DNA of 64,000 bases from Paenibacillus jilunlii. GTDB taxonomy: Bacteria > Bacillota > Bacilli > Paenibacillales > Paenibacillaceae. This document shows positions 31,328-41,976 of this stretch, in pieces; positions within the stretch are counted from its first letter, which is position 1, and each line of letters starts with the position of its first letter. The translations under genes and the position numbers were made by a program. The stretch spans positions 124,001 to 188,000 of the forward strand of contig NZ_FNGM01000004.1 of assembly GCF_900102965.1 (NCBI RefSeq), read 5' to 3'. The notes under the pieces were generated by a model, which worked only from the letters and a program-made list of their open reading frames with translations, had not been told where the DNA came from and did no database searches.

Positions 31328-32866
31328 ATGAGTGCTGCGGCTCCTGTCGTAGAGTTGAAGCAAATCACAAAACGCTTTCCCGGTATCGTTGCGAACGACT
31401 CAATCAGTCTTACGCTCGAAAAAGGAGAAATTCATGCACTGCTTGGTGAAAACGGAGCAGGCAAATCCACTTTGATGAATATCGTCTTCGGACTGTATCA
31501 GCCCGATGAGGGCAGCATCGAAATCGGCGGGAAACCGGTTATTATCGATAACCCCAATAAAGCGATTGAGCTTGGCATTGGAATGGTTCACCAGCATTTC
31601 AAGCTTGTAGAGCCTTTTACGGTAACCGAGAACATTGTTCTGGGCATGGAACCGAAAAAAGGCCTTAAAATCGACTATAAATCCGCAGCGGAGCAGGTTC
31701 GCAAGCTATCGGAGCAGTATGGCCTTCAAGTCAATCCAAATGCCAAAATTCATGACATTTCGGTCGGCATGCAGCAAAGGGTAGAGATTATGAAGACCCT
31801 GTACCGCGGTGCGGATATACTAATATTCGACGAGCCTACCGCTGTGCTAACGCCACAGGAAATTACGGAACTGATGGCGATTATGAAGCGGCTCGTTGCA
31901 GAGGGCAAGTCCATCATTCTGATTACACATAAGCTGAAAGAAATCATGGAGATTTCTGACCGGGTTACCATCATCCGCCGGGGCAAAGTTATTGATACTG
32001 TGAAGACAGCCGGCACCAATCCCAACGAACTGGCCGAAAAAATGGTCGGACGCGGAGTAACCTTCAAGGTGGACAAGCAGAATCCCCATATTGGCTCAAG
32101 CGTGCTTAAGTTGACAAATGTCAGCAGCAAGAGCAAAGAGGGTGTGGCTGTTTTAAATGGCCTCAGCTTTGAGGTGAAGGCTGGCGAGATTCTCGGTATA
32201 GCAGGAGTCGACGGCAACGGACAAAGCGAACTGATTCAGGCGATTACGGGGCTTCGTAAGATTGATTCAGGGTCCATCACGGTATCAGGCAAAGAGATTG
32301 CCAACCTAAGCCCGCGGAAAGTCTCTGAAATGAACGTTTCCCATATTCCGGAGGACCGTCACAAGCATGGTCTCGTACTGGACTTTACAGTCAGCGAGAA
32401 TATGGTGCTGGAGACGTATTATAAGAGTCCATACAACCAGAACGGATTTTTGAACAAAGAAATCATTGATCAGCATGCTGAGGATTTGGTCAAGCAGTTT
32501 GATGTCCGTACGCCTTCCATTGAGAACAAAGCGCGCTCCTTGTCAGGCGGCAACCAACAGAAAGCGATTATTGCGCGGGAAATAGACAAAAATCCGACAC
32601 TGCTGATTGCGGCCCAGCCTACGCGCGGTCTTGATGTCGGCGCAATCGAATTTGTGCAGAAGCAGCTGATTGCCCAGCGGGACCAGGGCAAAGCGGTACT
32701 GCTGATTTCTTTTGAACTCGATGAAATCATGAATGTATCCGACAGAATCGCCGTTATTTACGAAGGCCAGATTGTAGGTGAAGTATTCCCGCAGGATACC
32801 AACGATCAGGAACTGGGTCTGATGATGGCGGGAAGCTTGAAACGGGGAGGCCATGCGGATGTCTAA
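31328..32866 (+). CDS. nupO: Nucleoside ABC transporter, double ATPase subunit
   Basis: A 512-aa protein with two ABC cassettes in tandem. The first has Walker A GENGAGKST, signature ISVGMQQRVEI and Walker B ILIFDEPTAVL; the second has the degenerate Walker A GVDGNGQSE, LSGGNQQKAI and LLIAAQPTRGLD. This asymmetry is normal for the sugar/nucleoside (Mgl/YufO) group. It powers import through NupP and NupQ. ATG 31328 has GAGGGTG upstream. Confidence 0.94.
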   Translation: MSAAAPVVELKQITKRFPGIVANDSISLTLEKGEIHALLGENGAGKSTLMNIVFGLYQPDEGSIEIGGKPVIIDNPNKAIELGIGMVHQHFKLVEPFTVTENIVLGMEPKKGLKIDYKSAAEQVRKLSEQYGLQVNPNAKIHDISVGMQQRVEIMKTLYRGADILIFDEPTAVLTPQEITELMAIMKRLVAEGKSIILITHKLKEIMEISDRVTIIRRGKVIDTVKTAGTNPNELAEKMVGRGVTFKVDKQNPHIGSSVLKLTNVSSKSKEGVAVLNGLSFEVKAGEILGIAGVDGNGQSELIQAITGLRKIDSGSITVSGKEIANLSPRKVSEMNVSHIPEDRHKHGLVLDFTVSENMVLETYYKSPYNQNGFLNKEIIDQHAEDLVKQFDVRTPSIENKARSLSGGNQQKAIIAREIDKNPTLLIAAQPTRGLDVGAIEFVQKQLIAQRDQGKAVLLISFELDEIMNVSDRIAVIYEGQIVGEVFPQDTNDQELGLMMAGSLKRGGHADV

Positions 32867-33935
32867 ACTCAGAAAAATATTTGCGACCGACAGCTACATC
32901 GTTCCGCTAGTTGCAATTGTAATGGGCTTTCTGGTGGGAGCTATCGTTATGCTGGTGGGCGGATACGATCCTATCGCCGCATACTCTGCGCTGTTCAAAC
33001 GCGTATTTGGCAGCCCGTATGATTTTGGTGAGGCTATCCGTGAGATGACACCGCTGATGTTCACAGGACTTGCAGTAGCCTTTGCATTCCGTTCAGGGAT
33101 GTTTAATATTGGCGCTGACGGTCAAGTACTCATTGGCATGACAGCCGCATCTGTGGTTGGCATCAAGTTTGCCGGGGCCTTGCCGAACTTCGTGCTTGTA
33201 CCGCTGGCTGTTATTATTGCTGGAGTCTGTGGCGGCCTCTGGGCAGGCATTGCCGGCTACCTGAAAGCGAAACGTGGAATCAATGAAGTTATTACTACCA
33301 TCATGCTCAACTGGGTTGCGCTGTTCCTGTCTAACTATATTGTCAGATCCTTTCTGCTGCTTCAAGGGCAGAACCGCTCTGAAGATATTCCGGCTTCGCT
33401 CTCAATGACATTTCTGAATTCCGTGTTTGATAATGCCCGGCTCCACTGGGGAACAGCTATCGCGCTTGCTGCAGCAGTGTTCTTCTATGTGTACCTGTGG
33501 AAGACCAAACAAGGATATGAAATGCGCGCTGTCGGCCTGAACCCGCATGCCGCTGAATACGCAGGGATGAATGTTGGCCGCAATGTGATTAAGGCCATGT
33601 TCATCAGCGGTGTTTTTGCCGGTCTTGCCGGCGCAGGGGAAGTGCTTGGCGTGTTCCACTATCAATCTGTGTTTGCGGCCTCCCCGGGTTATGGCTTTGA
33701 CGGCATTGCTGTTGCTTTGCTCGGCTTGACACATCCGCTTGGAGTGATTTTGGCTGCGATTCTCTATGGTACGCTGACCTATGGATCAGCGGGAATGAGC
33801 TTTGGCGCAGATGTTCCTCCTGAGCTCATCCGAATCGTTATTGGTTCAATTATTTTCTTCATAGCGGCACAAGGAATTGTGCGCTGGGTACTCAAGCCGT
33901 TCTACTTCAAGCGCAAGAAAGAGAAGGTGTTATAG
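32859..33935 (+). CDS. nupP: Nucleoside ABC transporter permease
   Basis: A 358-aa inner-membrane permease with about ten hydrophobic segments and the BPD_transp_2 pattern (RSGMFNIGADGQVLIGM, GINEVITTIMLNW). It overlaps the end of nupO by 8 nt. ATG 32859 is preferred to ATG 32853 because GGAGG then sits 8 nt away. Confidence 0.93.
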   Translation: MSKLRKIFATDSYIVPLVAIVMGFLVGAIVMLVGGYDPIAAYSALFKRVFGSPYDFGEAIREMTPLMFTGLAVAFAFRSGMFNIGADGQVLIGMTAASVVGIKFAGALPNFVLVPLAVIIAGVCGGLWAGIAGYLKAKRGINEVITTIMLNWVALFLSNYIVRSFLLLQGQNRSEDIPASLSMTFLNSVFDNARLHWGTAIALAAAVFFYVYLWKTKQGYEMRAVGLNPHAAEYAGMNVGRNVIKAMFISGVFAGLAGAGEVLGVFHYQSVFAASPGYGFDGIAVALLGLTHPLGVILAAILYGTLTYGSAGMSFGADVPPELIRIVIGSIIFFIAAQGIVRWVLKPFYFKRKKEKVL

Positions 33936-34886
33936 ATGGAGATATTAGGCCAATTGCTCAATACAACGCTAGTTTTTTCCACAGCGCTGATATTTGCCGC
34001 CCTCGGTGGCATCTTCTCTGAACGTTCCGGTGTCGTAAATATTGGACTTGAAGGCTTGATGATGTTCGGTGCCTTTGCCGCAGCCGTAGGCGGATATTAC
34101 GCTCAGGATGCCGGTATGGGGGACTGGGCTCCATGGATCGGCGTATTGTGTGCAATGGTTGTAGGCGTGCTTGGCGCGCTCATTCATGCGGTGGCGTCGA
34201 TTACATTCAAGGCGGATCAGACGATTAGCGGTACGGTCATCAACTTTCTGGCTGCGGGCAGCACACTTTATGTAGTCAAGCTGATCTTTGAGGGAGCCGG
34301 CGAAACGCCGCTGCTGGATGGGTTCAATAAAGTGGCCATTCCTGGACTCTCCAAGATTCCGGTCATCGGTGAGGGAATATTCAATTCCTATCCCACGACA
34401 TATCTTGCGATTATATTGGTTATTGTGATTTATTTTGTGCTCTTCAAAACTCCGTTTGGCCTTCGTCTGCGTTCTGTAGGTGAGCATCCAAGTGCTGCAG
34501 ATACACTCGGTGTCAACGTAAACCGGATGAGGTATATCGGAGTTATGCTGAGCGGACTGCTGGCTGGTATTGGCGGAGCGACCATTACGCTTACGACCAC
34601 GGGCACCTTTGCGCACAACACGGTTTCCGGTCAGGGGTTTATCGCTATTGCAGCGATGATCTTCGGGAAATGGAATCCGCTTGGCGCTTTTGGAGCAGCC
34701 GTATTCTTCGGACTGTCCCAGGCGATCCGCAACTATGTCCAGTTGTTCGAATGGTCCAAAGACATCCCGCAGGAATTTATCTTCATGATTCCTTATGTGT
34801 TAACCATTATCGTTCTGGTGAGTGCGGTTGGACGTTCTTCGGCTCCCAAGGCATTGGGCGAACCTTACGACCCAAGCAAACGCTAG
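33936..34886 (+). CDS. nupQ: Nucleoside ABC transporter permease
   Basis: The second permease (316 aa) of the same importer, with ERSGVVNIGLEGLMMFGAF and DQTISGTVINFLAAG, hallmarks of the family. ATG 33936 follows the nupP stop directly, with AGAAGGTG inside the end of nupP, so translation is coupled. A terminator follows at 34918. Confidence 0.93.
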   Translation: MEILGQLLNTTLVFSTALIFAALGGIFSERSGVVNIGLEGLMMFGAFAAAVGGYYAQDAGMGDWAPWIGVLCAMVVGVLGALIHAVASITFKADQTISGTVINFLAAGSTLYVVKLIFEGAGETPLLDGFNKVAIPGLSKIPVIGEGIFNSYPTTYLAIILVIVIYFVLFKTPFGLRLRSVGEHPSAADTLGVNVNRMRYIGVMLSGLLAGIGGATITLTTTGTFAHNTVSGQGFIAIAAMIFGKWNPLGAFGAAVFFGLSQAIRNYVQLFEWSKDIPQEFIFMIPYVLTIIVLVSAVGRSSAPKALGEPYDPSKR

Positions 34887-34917
34887 AGGGTACTATTCTC
34901 TGCTAGAACAAGCATGT

Positions 34918-34958
34918 ATAACGCATTTCCGGTCTTTTCCGGGAATGCGTTTTTTTGT
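34918..34958 (+). terminator. Terminator of the nup operon
   Basis: AACGCATTTCCGG and CCGGGAATGCGTT form a stem with one mismatch, followed by seven T. Confidence 0.88.
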
Positions 34959-35093
34959 TGAAGCCGCTAGTGAGGCTTACAGGGACAGGTGTACAGGCGA
35001 AGCGTTATGCGTGCGAATAGACTGTTGTGAAGATGAAACTTTAGCGCAGTTTGCAGCGGGTTTTATTGAGTCTTCATATTTAGGAGGGATAAT

Positions 35094-35435
35094 ATGGCAC
35101 AGCCGGTGACGAAGAAACAGGTGATGAAGCTGGTAGGCAAAAATATTGTCGCAGTGAAAAAGGATGGCACCAACGTGTCGGGCAAGCTGCTCCGCGTGTC
35201 GGGCAACCGTCTGGTTTTACAACGGATCAGCGGTAAAAAAGTGCAAACCAAAGCACTGATTCCGCTGGTGCTGTTTGATTTGCTGGCCGTGGGTACGGCT
35301 CCTTATGCATACGGCGGAGGCTACGGTTATGGAGGAGCCCCTGGCCCTTACGGCGGGTATGGGCCAGGCCCAGTACCTGGACCCTATGGCGGCTACGGAC
35401 CTGGATATGGCGTTCCGCCGTTTGGCTTCTTTTAA
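35094..35435 (+). CDS. Gly/Tyr/Pro-rich small protein with an Sm-like N-terminal part
   Basis: A 113-aa protein. Residues 1-60 (MKLVGKNIVAVKKDGTNVSG, GKLLRVSGNRLVLQ) look like a small beta-barrel of Sm/SH3 type. The rest is low complexity built of Gly, Tyr and Pro (GGYGYGGAPGPYGGYGPG), ending in PPFGFF. Such tails occur in spore coat and other surface or self-assembling proteins. I do not recognise the family and no function is claimed. GGAGG precedes the ATG. Its stop overlaps that of the convergent GNAT gene. Confidence 0.75.
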   Translation: MAQPVTKKQVMKLVGKNIVAVKKDGTNVSGKLLRVSGNRLVLQRISGKKVQTKALIPLVLFDLLAVGTAPYAYGGGYGYGGAPGPYGGYGPGPVPGPYGGYGPGYGVPPFGFF

Positions 35436-35893
35436 GCTCTGAATCTATTGGCTAACAGTTTTTCGAACTCATAGCAGAAGTTTTGCGGTTGATAACGGGC
35501 TACGCTGTAGCCCAATTTTTGATAAAAGGAAATGCCTGGCGCATTGCCGGCGTCCACAGATATCTTAGCCCTTAGACAACCGCGTGATAGTGCAAAGCGC
35601 TCTGCTCTGTCCATGAGCATATTCCCCCAGCGTTTGCGTCTCGCGGCAGGGGCTATAGCCAGCATGTCAATATAGAGTAAATCCCCATGCAGCATAAAGT
35701 GTACAAATCCCAGCGGATCGCACTCATAATCCGGACAAGCTACAAGGGTGACCCCTTGCCCCAGACGCCGGGGCAGATCTTTTCTGATCTGGTTGATAAC
35801 GGTCTGTGGAAGATGTGATAACGGAACCAGTTGCTTTTCAATCAAGTCAAGAATCACGGCGTCATCCTGCTTGGGTCTGCGGTAGCGAATCAT
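35432..35893 (-). CDS. GNAT family N-acetyltransferase
   Basis: A 153-aa GNAT protein: MIRYRRPKQDDAVILDLIEK start, LLYIDMLAIAPAARRKRWGNMLMD (acetyl-CoA loop; the usual Q/RxxGxG/A is changed to RRKRWG), and VDAGNAPGISFYQKLGY (motif B). Substrate unknown. The stop codon overlaps that of the convergent gene at 35094. Confidence 0.85.
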   Translation of the reverse strand: MIRYRRPKQDDAVILDLIEKQLVPLSHLPQTVINQIRKDLPRRLGQGVTLVACPDYECDPLGFVHFMLHGDLLYIDMLAIAPAARRKRWGNMLMDRAERFALSRGCLRAKISVDAGNAPGISFYQKLGYSVARYQPQNFCYEFEKLLANRFRA

Positions 35894-35998
35894 AAAGCGC
35901 CCCCTTCACGCATTGTCGTATATCATATGCTCTGAGGGGTGTGGGCGTTCCGGCAAGGAAAGAACAACATTTTGTGACGATTGCCCAAAAGAAGGGTA

Positions 35999-36027
35999 TT
36001 GACTAACCGTGTGAGGAATCATATAAT
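35999..36027 (+). promoter_or_regulatory. Promoter of the ilv-leu operon
   Basis: TTGACT (35999-36004), 17 bp, TATAAT (36022-36027): near-consensus sigma-A promoter feeding the T-box leader. Confidence 0.9.
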
Positions 36028-36033
36028 GTGTCT

Positions 36034-36396
36034 AAACATTTACGAACATAAAGTCATCGGCAATGATGAGGACGAAGTTTTAAGGGCTCTTTTGCTCAGA
36101 GAGTGAGAGGAATTGCTGCAACCTCCACCAGAATCCCTTATATACGAGCTCACCTCGGAGCTGTTTTCCTGAAAGGTCCACCGGCAAGAGTGGCGGAATT
36201 ATTAGGGGGAATCGTTTGGTCCGCGTTAGGGACTTCAGGTACAAAGATTTGGGCCCTGCCTACATCGATGGATTTTTGTATCCTGATAAGGCGTTGCATC
36301 GTGAGATGCAATGCAAACATGGGTGGTACCACGGAAGATCAACCTTTCGTCCCTCACGCGCTGTCTTTTGCGCGTGGGAGGCGGAAGGTTTTTTTG
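36034..36396 (+). ncRNA. T-box leader, leucine (CUC) specifier
   Basis: The leader has the T-box parts in order: the GATGAGGACGAAG kink-turn region (36066-36078), an AGAGAG distal element (36097-36102), stem I pairing TAAGGG with CCCTTA, the specifier loop with CTC at 36149-36151 followed by the conserved A, the T-box sequence GGGTGGTACCACGG (36321-36334) that binds the tRNA acceptor end, and a terminator. GAGG/CCTC pairing closes the specifier loop and fixes CUC as the specifier, that is tRNA-Leu. Uncharged tRNA-Leu should allow readthrough into ilvB. Confidence 0.93.
36341..36396 (+). terminator. T-box regulated terminator
   Basis: CCTTTCGTCCCTCACGCGC pairs with GCGCGTGGGAGGCGGAAGG, followed by seven T. 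Its 5' arm competes with the antiterminator formed by the T-box sequence. Confidence 0.92.
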
Positions 36397-36478
36397 TTGC
36401 CAGGAACCTTAACAGTTGAATTAATGGACGGTCTGTCATTCCCATATTGAATGTTAACTTTTGAAGGGAGGAATACTG

Positions 36479-38227
36479 ATGAGCGCGCCAACACCTGAAG
36501 TGCGGTCTATAGAGCAGTTACGTGAGAAATGGAAGAATCCCGAGGTGATTACGGGTTCTGAAGTCCTGCTGCGCAGTCTTGTAATGGAAGGGGTTGACAC
36601 TGTCTTCGGATATCCGGGCGGTGCAGTATTGTATATCTATGATGCGCTTCATGGCTTCAAGGATTTCAAGCATATCCTTACACGCCATGAGCAGGGCGCG
36701 ATTCACGCGGCTGACGGCTATGCCAGAGCAAGCGGCAAAGCGGGTGTGTGTATTGCAACCTCCGGTCCGGGAGCAACCAATCTGGTAACCGGAATCGCGA
36801 CCGCTTATATGGACTCGGTTCCGCTTGTGGTAATCACCGGCAATGTCTTCTCAAGCCTGATTGGAACCGACGCTTTCCAGGAAGCGGATATTACAGGCAT
36901 TACGATGCCGATTACGAAGCACAGCTACCTGGTTCGTGATGTTGAAGAACTTCCGCGCGTCATTCATGAAGCTTTCCATATCGCGAACACCGGCCGCAAA
37001 GGTCCTGTACTGATCGACATTACGAAGGATGTATCGGCTGCCAAGACACTGTATAGTCCAGTGAAGCAGCAGGGCGTTAACCTCCGCGGCTATAACCCGC
37101 GTACGGTTCCGAACAAGCTCCAGCTGGATAAGCTGGTCCGGGCCATTTCGGAGGCGGAACGTCCGATCATTCTTGCAGGCGGCGGGGTGATCTACTCCGG
37201 AGCTCACGAAGCAATGTATGAATTCGTGAAGCGGACAGAAATCCCGATTACAACTACATTGCTGGGACTGGGCTGTTATCCGAGTGCGGAAGAGCTGTGG
37301 ATGGGAATGCCCGGCATGCACGGAACGTATACAGCGAATAATGCCATTCAGCAATGCGATTTGCTCATCAACATCGGGGCCCGGTTCGATGACCGTGTGA
37401 CCGGTAAGTTGGACGGTTTTGCGCCAAAAGCAAAGATCGTTCATATCGACATCGATCCGGCGGAAATCGGCAAAAACGTGTCGCCTGACATTCCGATTGT
37501 CGGAGATGTGAAGACCGTACTGGAGCTGCTGATTCCTGAGGTCAGCCGTGCAGCGAATGCTGATGCCTGGAGAACACAGATTGCCCAGTGGAAGCTGGAT
37601 TATCCGCTTCGCTACAACGATTCCGAGACAGAGCTCAAACCGCAGTGGGTGATTCAGATGATTAATGACACCACCAAAGGTGAAGCTATTGTTACAACCG
37701 ATGTTGGACAACACCAGATGTGGGCTGCCCAGTATTACAAGTTCAATCATCCCCGTTCATGGATTACTTCCGGAGGACTTGGAACGATGGGCTTCGGGTT
37801 CCCTTCGGCGATCGGAGCGCAAATGGCGCATCCTGAACGGCTGGTTGTTTCCATTAATGGTGACGGCGGCATGCAGATGTGTTCGCAGGAGCTTGCGATC
37901 TGCGCGATCCATAATATCCCGGTCAAAATCGTGGTCATCAACAACGAAGTGCTGGGGATGGTCCGGCAGTGGCAGACTCTTATTTACGATAAGCGTTACA
38001 GCTATACCGACCTCGCAGGCAGCCCGGATTTCGTAAAGCTGGCTGAAGCATACGGGGTAAAAGGACTTCGGGCAACGAACAAGGAAGAAGCAGGCGCTGC
38101 GTGGAAAGAAGCACTGGAAACGCCGGGACCCGTTCTGGTAGAATTCGTTGTTCCTAAGGACGAGAATGTCTACCCGATGGTAACTCAAGGGTCGACCATC
38201 GATCAAATGCTGATGGGGGATGAATGA
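36479..38227 (+). CDS. ilvB: Acetolactate synthase, large (catalytic) subunit
   Basis: The ThDP enzyme that makes acetolactate or acetohydroxybutyrate, the first common step of Val/Leu/Ile synthesis. The 582-aa protein has the catalytic-Glu region [17 protein letters not shown], the [20 protein letters not shown] segment and the ThDP motif [14 protein letters not shown]...[12 protein letters not shown] 36479 has AGGGAGG 7 nt upstream. Expression is controlled by the leucine T-box. The gene overlaps ilvN by 4 nt. Confidence 0.97.
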   Translation: MSAPTPEVRSIEQLREKWKNPEVITGSEVLLRSLVMEGVDTVFGYPGGAVLYIYDALHGFKDFKHILTRHEQGAIHAADGYARASGKAGVCIATSGPGATNLVTGIATAYMDSVPLVVITGNVFSSLIGTDAFQEADITGITMPITKHSYLVRDVEELPRVIHEAFHIANTGRKGPVLIDITKDVSAAKTLYSPVKQQGVNLRGYNPRTVPNKLQLDKLVRAISEAERPIILAGGGVIYSGAHEAMYEFVKRTEIPITTTLLGLGCYPSAEELWMGMPGMHGTYTANNAIQQCDLLINIGARFDDRVTGKLDGFAPKAKIVHIDIDPAEIGKNVSPDIPIVGDVKTVLELLIPEVSRAANADAWRTQIAQWKLDYPLRYNDSETELKPQWVIQMINDTTKGEAIVTTDVGQHQMWAAQYYKFNHPRSWITSGGLGTMGFGFPSAIGAQMAHPERLVVSINGDGGMQMCSQELAICAIHNIPVKIVVINNEVLGMVRQWQTLIYDKRYSYTDLAGSPDFVKLAEAYGVKGLRATNKEEAGAAWKEALETPGPVLVEFVVPKDENVYPMVTQGSTIDQMLMGDE

Positions 38228-38712
38228 CAGTGATGAGACATACGATTGCTGTGCTTGTGAATGACCAGCCGGGCGTGCTGCAGCGGGTGTCAGGCCTGTT
38301 CGGCCGCCGTGGCTTCAATATTGAGAGCATCACCGTCGGGCAGTCCGAAGAGGCCGGCCTGTCCCGGATGGTCATCGTTACACTTGGCGACCAGCACACG
38401 CTTGAGCAGATTGAGAAGCAGCTCTACAAGCTGATCGATGTGATCAAGGTAGTGGACCTTGGCTCCAAGCCGATGGTTGCCCGTGAGCTGGCACTCATTA
38501 AGGTCAAAGCGGAACCAGCCGAACGTCCGGAAATTATGGGTGTTGTTGAAACCTTCCGCGCTTCCGTGGTGGATATCGGCACAACCAGCCTGCTTGTGCA
38601 GGTGGTTGGAGATACGCAGAAGATTGATGCCATGATTGAACTGCTTAAGCCTTATGGCATCAAGGAGCTGTCCCGTACCGGTGTTACAGCAATGATCCGG
38701 GGAAATGCCTGA
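38224..38712 (+). CDS. ilvN: Acetolactate synthase, small (regulatory) subunit
   Basis: The 162-aa subunit activates IlvB and confers valine feedback inhibition. An ACT domain starts at [21 protein letters not shown], and [15 protein letters not shown] is the family signature. It starts in an ATGA overlap with ilvB, so translation is coupled. Confidence 0.96.
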   Translation: MTVMRHTIAVLVNDQPGVLQRVSGLFGRRGFNIESITVGQSEEAGLSRMVIVTLGDQHTLEQIEKQLYKLIDVIKVVDLGSKPMVARELALIKVKAEPAERPEIMGVVETFRASVVDIGTTSLLVQVVGDTQKIDAMIELLKPYGIKELSRTGVTAMIRGNA

Positions 38713-38790
38713 TCGTTATAATTTGCGGCTTTAACGAATTGCTGCTTGTTAGCATTAATTTGATAAGATGATGGTATGGCAATTCCCGCG

Positions 38791-38861
38791 AAAGAGCGGG
38801 GGCTTGAAGAGCAGCCGGCCCATTTTCAACGCTGAAGGCTCTCTTGAAGCACCCGCTCTTT
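38791..38861 (+). other. Long intercistronic hairpin upstream of ilvC
   Basis: AAAGAGCGGG-GGCTTGAAGAGC (38791-38812) pairs with GGCTCTCTTGAAGC-ACCCGCTCTTT (38837-38861) imperfectly over about 20 bp. No U-tract follows. A likely RNA processing or stability element ahead of ilvC. Confidence 0.65.
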
Positions 38862-38880
38862 ACGATGGGTCCCAAATTAA

Positions 38881-39888
<1,008 letters not shown>

Positions 39889-39928
39889 GCTCATATACTT
39901 ACAATGATGAACGTACTATAGTGTGATT

Positions 39929-39964
39929 CTCAGATGCGGCCGTATTTTGCGGGCCGCATTTGAG
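39929..39964 (+). other. Intercistronic hairpin between ilvC and leuA
   Basis: CTCAGATGCGGCC (39929-39941) and GGCCGCATTTGAG (39952-39964) form a 13-bp stem with one G-U and no following U-tract. It resembles the stability hairpins seen elsewhere in this operon. Confidence 0.7.
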
Positions 39965-40000
39965 GGTTGTAGCACAATCTTGTTGGGGAGGTGCTCAGCT

Positions 40001-41542
40001 TTGCGGAAAATATATGTATTCGACACGACGCTGCGTGACGGGGAGCAGTCGCCGGGGGTGAACCTCAATACACGGGAAAAGGTAGAGATTGCCTACCAGC
40101 TTGAGAAGCTGGGGATCGACCGGATGGAGGCGGGCTTTCCTGCAGCTTCACCAGGGGATCTGGCTGCAGTGAATGCAGTGGCGAGAGCTGTGAAGAATGT
40201 AACTCTGATTGGCCTCTCCCGCTCCAGAGAAAGCGACATTGATGCAGTTCGTGAAGCGCTTCAAGGGGCACAAGACCCCTGCATTCATCTGTTCCTGGCG
40301 ACTTCACCGATTCACCGGCAGCATAAGCTGCGTATGGAAAAGGCCCAGGTGCTGGAGACTGCACAGGCAGCCATCCGTTATGCCAAAAAATATTTCTCCA
40401 AGCTGGAATTCTCACTTGAGGATGCCGGCCGCACCGAACGCGACTTCATGGCTGAAATGGTGGCAATGGCGATTCGGGAAGGTGCAAATGTAGTCAATAT
40501 TCCGGATACTGTAGGCTATCTGAACCCATCAGAATATGGTGCAATCTTCAAGTTTCTTAAGGATACCGTGCCGGATATTGAGAAAGTTCAGCTTAGCGCC
40601 CACTGTCATAACGATTTGGGCATGGCTACAGCGAACACGCTCGCTGCCATTCAGAATGGTGCCGACCAGATCGAAGGTACCATCAACGGGATCGGCGAAC
40701 GTGCGGGGAATACCGCTATTGAAGAAGTAGCATTGGCGCTGGAGACACGCAGCGAGTTTTTTGATGCCAAGACATCCCTGGTGCTGTCCGAAATCTCCCG
40801 TACCAGCCGCCTGGTCAGCAAGCTGACAGGCATGGTCGTCCCTGGCAACAAGGCGATTGTGGGGGCGAACGCTTTTGCACATGAGTCCGGAATCCACCAG
40901 GACGGCATGCTGAAGGAGAAAACCACCTACGAAATCATGACACCTGAAACCATCGGGCTCAAAGAGAGCAAGCTGGTGCTTGGCAAGCATTCCGGGCGCC
41001 ATGCGTTCCGCGACAAGCTTAGCGATCTGGGTTATGATCTTTTGGAGGAGGAGCTGAACGTTGCGTTTGCCAAATTCAAGGATCTGGCCGATAAGAAAAA
41101 GGAAGTATCTGATGAGGACATTCTGGCGCTGCTGGAGGAAAAACTGATCGATACACCAGAGGTATTCAGCCTGCAGACGATTTATGTTACTTACGGCAAT
41201 GAGGCCACTCCAACAGCGAAGATAACGATTAAAGGGCCGGAGCCGCAGCCGATTGTTGCGGTTGCTGAAGGCAATGGCTCGGTTGATGCTATCTACAATG
41301 CCATTGATCAGGCGACCCGTGAGGAAGTTACGCTGGGCGATTATTCCATCAAGGCCGTGAGCAGAGGCAAAGACGCCCAGGGCGAGGTTCACGTAGTGTT
41401 GTCTCAGGGCGAGGTTGCTGCGCAGGGCCGCGGGCTCAGTACCGATATTCTGGAGGCGAGCGCCAGAGCATATCTGAACGCGCTGAACAAACTGCTGGAG
41501 AAACGGAAAACCTATACCAGACGTGATCACGCCAACCTGTAA
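40001..41542 (+). CDS. leuA: 2-isopropylmalate synthase
   Basis: LeuA condenses acetyl-CoA with 2-ketoisovalerate, the committed step of leucine synthesis. The start is TTG 40001 (LRKIYVFDTTLRDGEQSPG), placed 7 nt after GGGGAGGTG; the longer frame from 39923 is rejected. The 513-aa protein has the HMGL-like catalytic domain with SAHCHNDLG metal ligands and a C-terminal LeuA dimer domain (about 385-510) that binds leucine for feedback. LeuB is encoded 10 kb away; leuC and leuD are not in the window. Confidence 0.96.
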   Translation: MRKIYVFDTTLRDGEQSPGVNLNTREKVEIAYQLEKLGIDRMEAGFPAASPGDLAAVNAVARAVKNVTLIGLSRSRESDIDAVREALQGAQDPCIHLFLATSPIHRQHKLRMEKAQVLETAQAAIRYAKKYFSKLEFSLEDAGRTERDFMAEMVAMAIREGANVVNIPDTVGYLNPSEYGAIFKFLKDTVPDIEKVQLSAHCHNDLGMATANTLAAIQNGADQIEGTINGIGERAGNTAIEEVALALETRSEFFDAKTSLVLSEISRTSRLVSKLTGMVVPGNKAIVGANAFAHESGIHQDGMLKEKTTYEIMTPETIGLKESKLVLGKHSGRHAFRDKLSDLGYDLLEEELNVAFAKFKDLADKKKEVSDEDILALLEEKLIDTPEVFSLQTIYVTYGNEATPTAKITIKGPEPQPIVAVAEGNGSVDAIYNAIDQATREEVTLGDYSIKAVSRGKDAQGEVHVVLSQGEVAAQGRGLSTDILEASARAYLNALNKLLEKRKTYTRRDHANL

Positions 41543-41976
41543 AACCACCGGAGCTAATACAAAGATAGCCTTTCCCGCAACTTTTTACATTTGAATCATT
41601 ACGCATATTTAAGCTGTTCAGACCGTAGAGGAATCTAGGGTTTGGGCAGCTTTTTTGTCATGTCCGGCAGGTCTGCAAAGGTTTTTATCAGCGATTAATC
41701 AGTGATTTTAATTACTAAAAATATTGTCGAATTTGCGAATTTACACGTTTTTTTTGTCTTTTATAAGACATATTTACGAAAAAAGCTATGGATTAGGGCC
41801 AATGGGATAGATCTGTTCAGAAATTGTTCAACAGGGGGGAATACAATCAGACATGCACTGGAGAAACGTAATTGAAGGCCAACATACATATCAGTGAATG
41901 GGGGATTGACGGGGCAAAATTTTTAACCAACCAAACAATCATAATTTTAGAATCGAAATGGAGGTTTACTGTAACG
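41543..41976. other. leuA terminator and long leader of the adhesin gene
   Basis: 434 bp without a gene. The leuA terminator is at 41611-41657. Beyond it lies an AT-rich stretch with TGTCGAA (41725-41731) and a TGTCTT-TTAT-AAGACA inverted repeat (41755-41770). I see no c-di-GMP riboswitch. Confidence 0.6.
41611..41657 (+). terminator. Terminator of the ilv-leu operon
   Basis: AAGCTGTTCAGACC and GGTTTGGGCAGCTT pair imperfectly, followed by six T. Confidence 0.75.

Noticed and set aside
35981..36460. Short coding frames in the region before ilvB
   Set aside because: They fall inside the T-box leader, whose RNA structure explains the sequence.
41700..41976. c-di-GMP riboswitch before the adhesin
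   Set aside because: The conserved GEMM core segments are not present in the leader.
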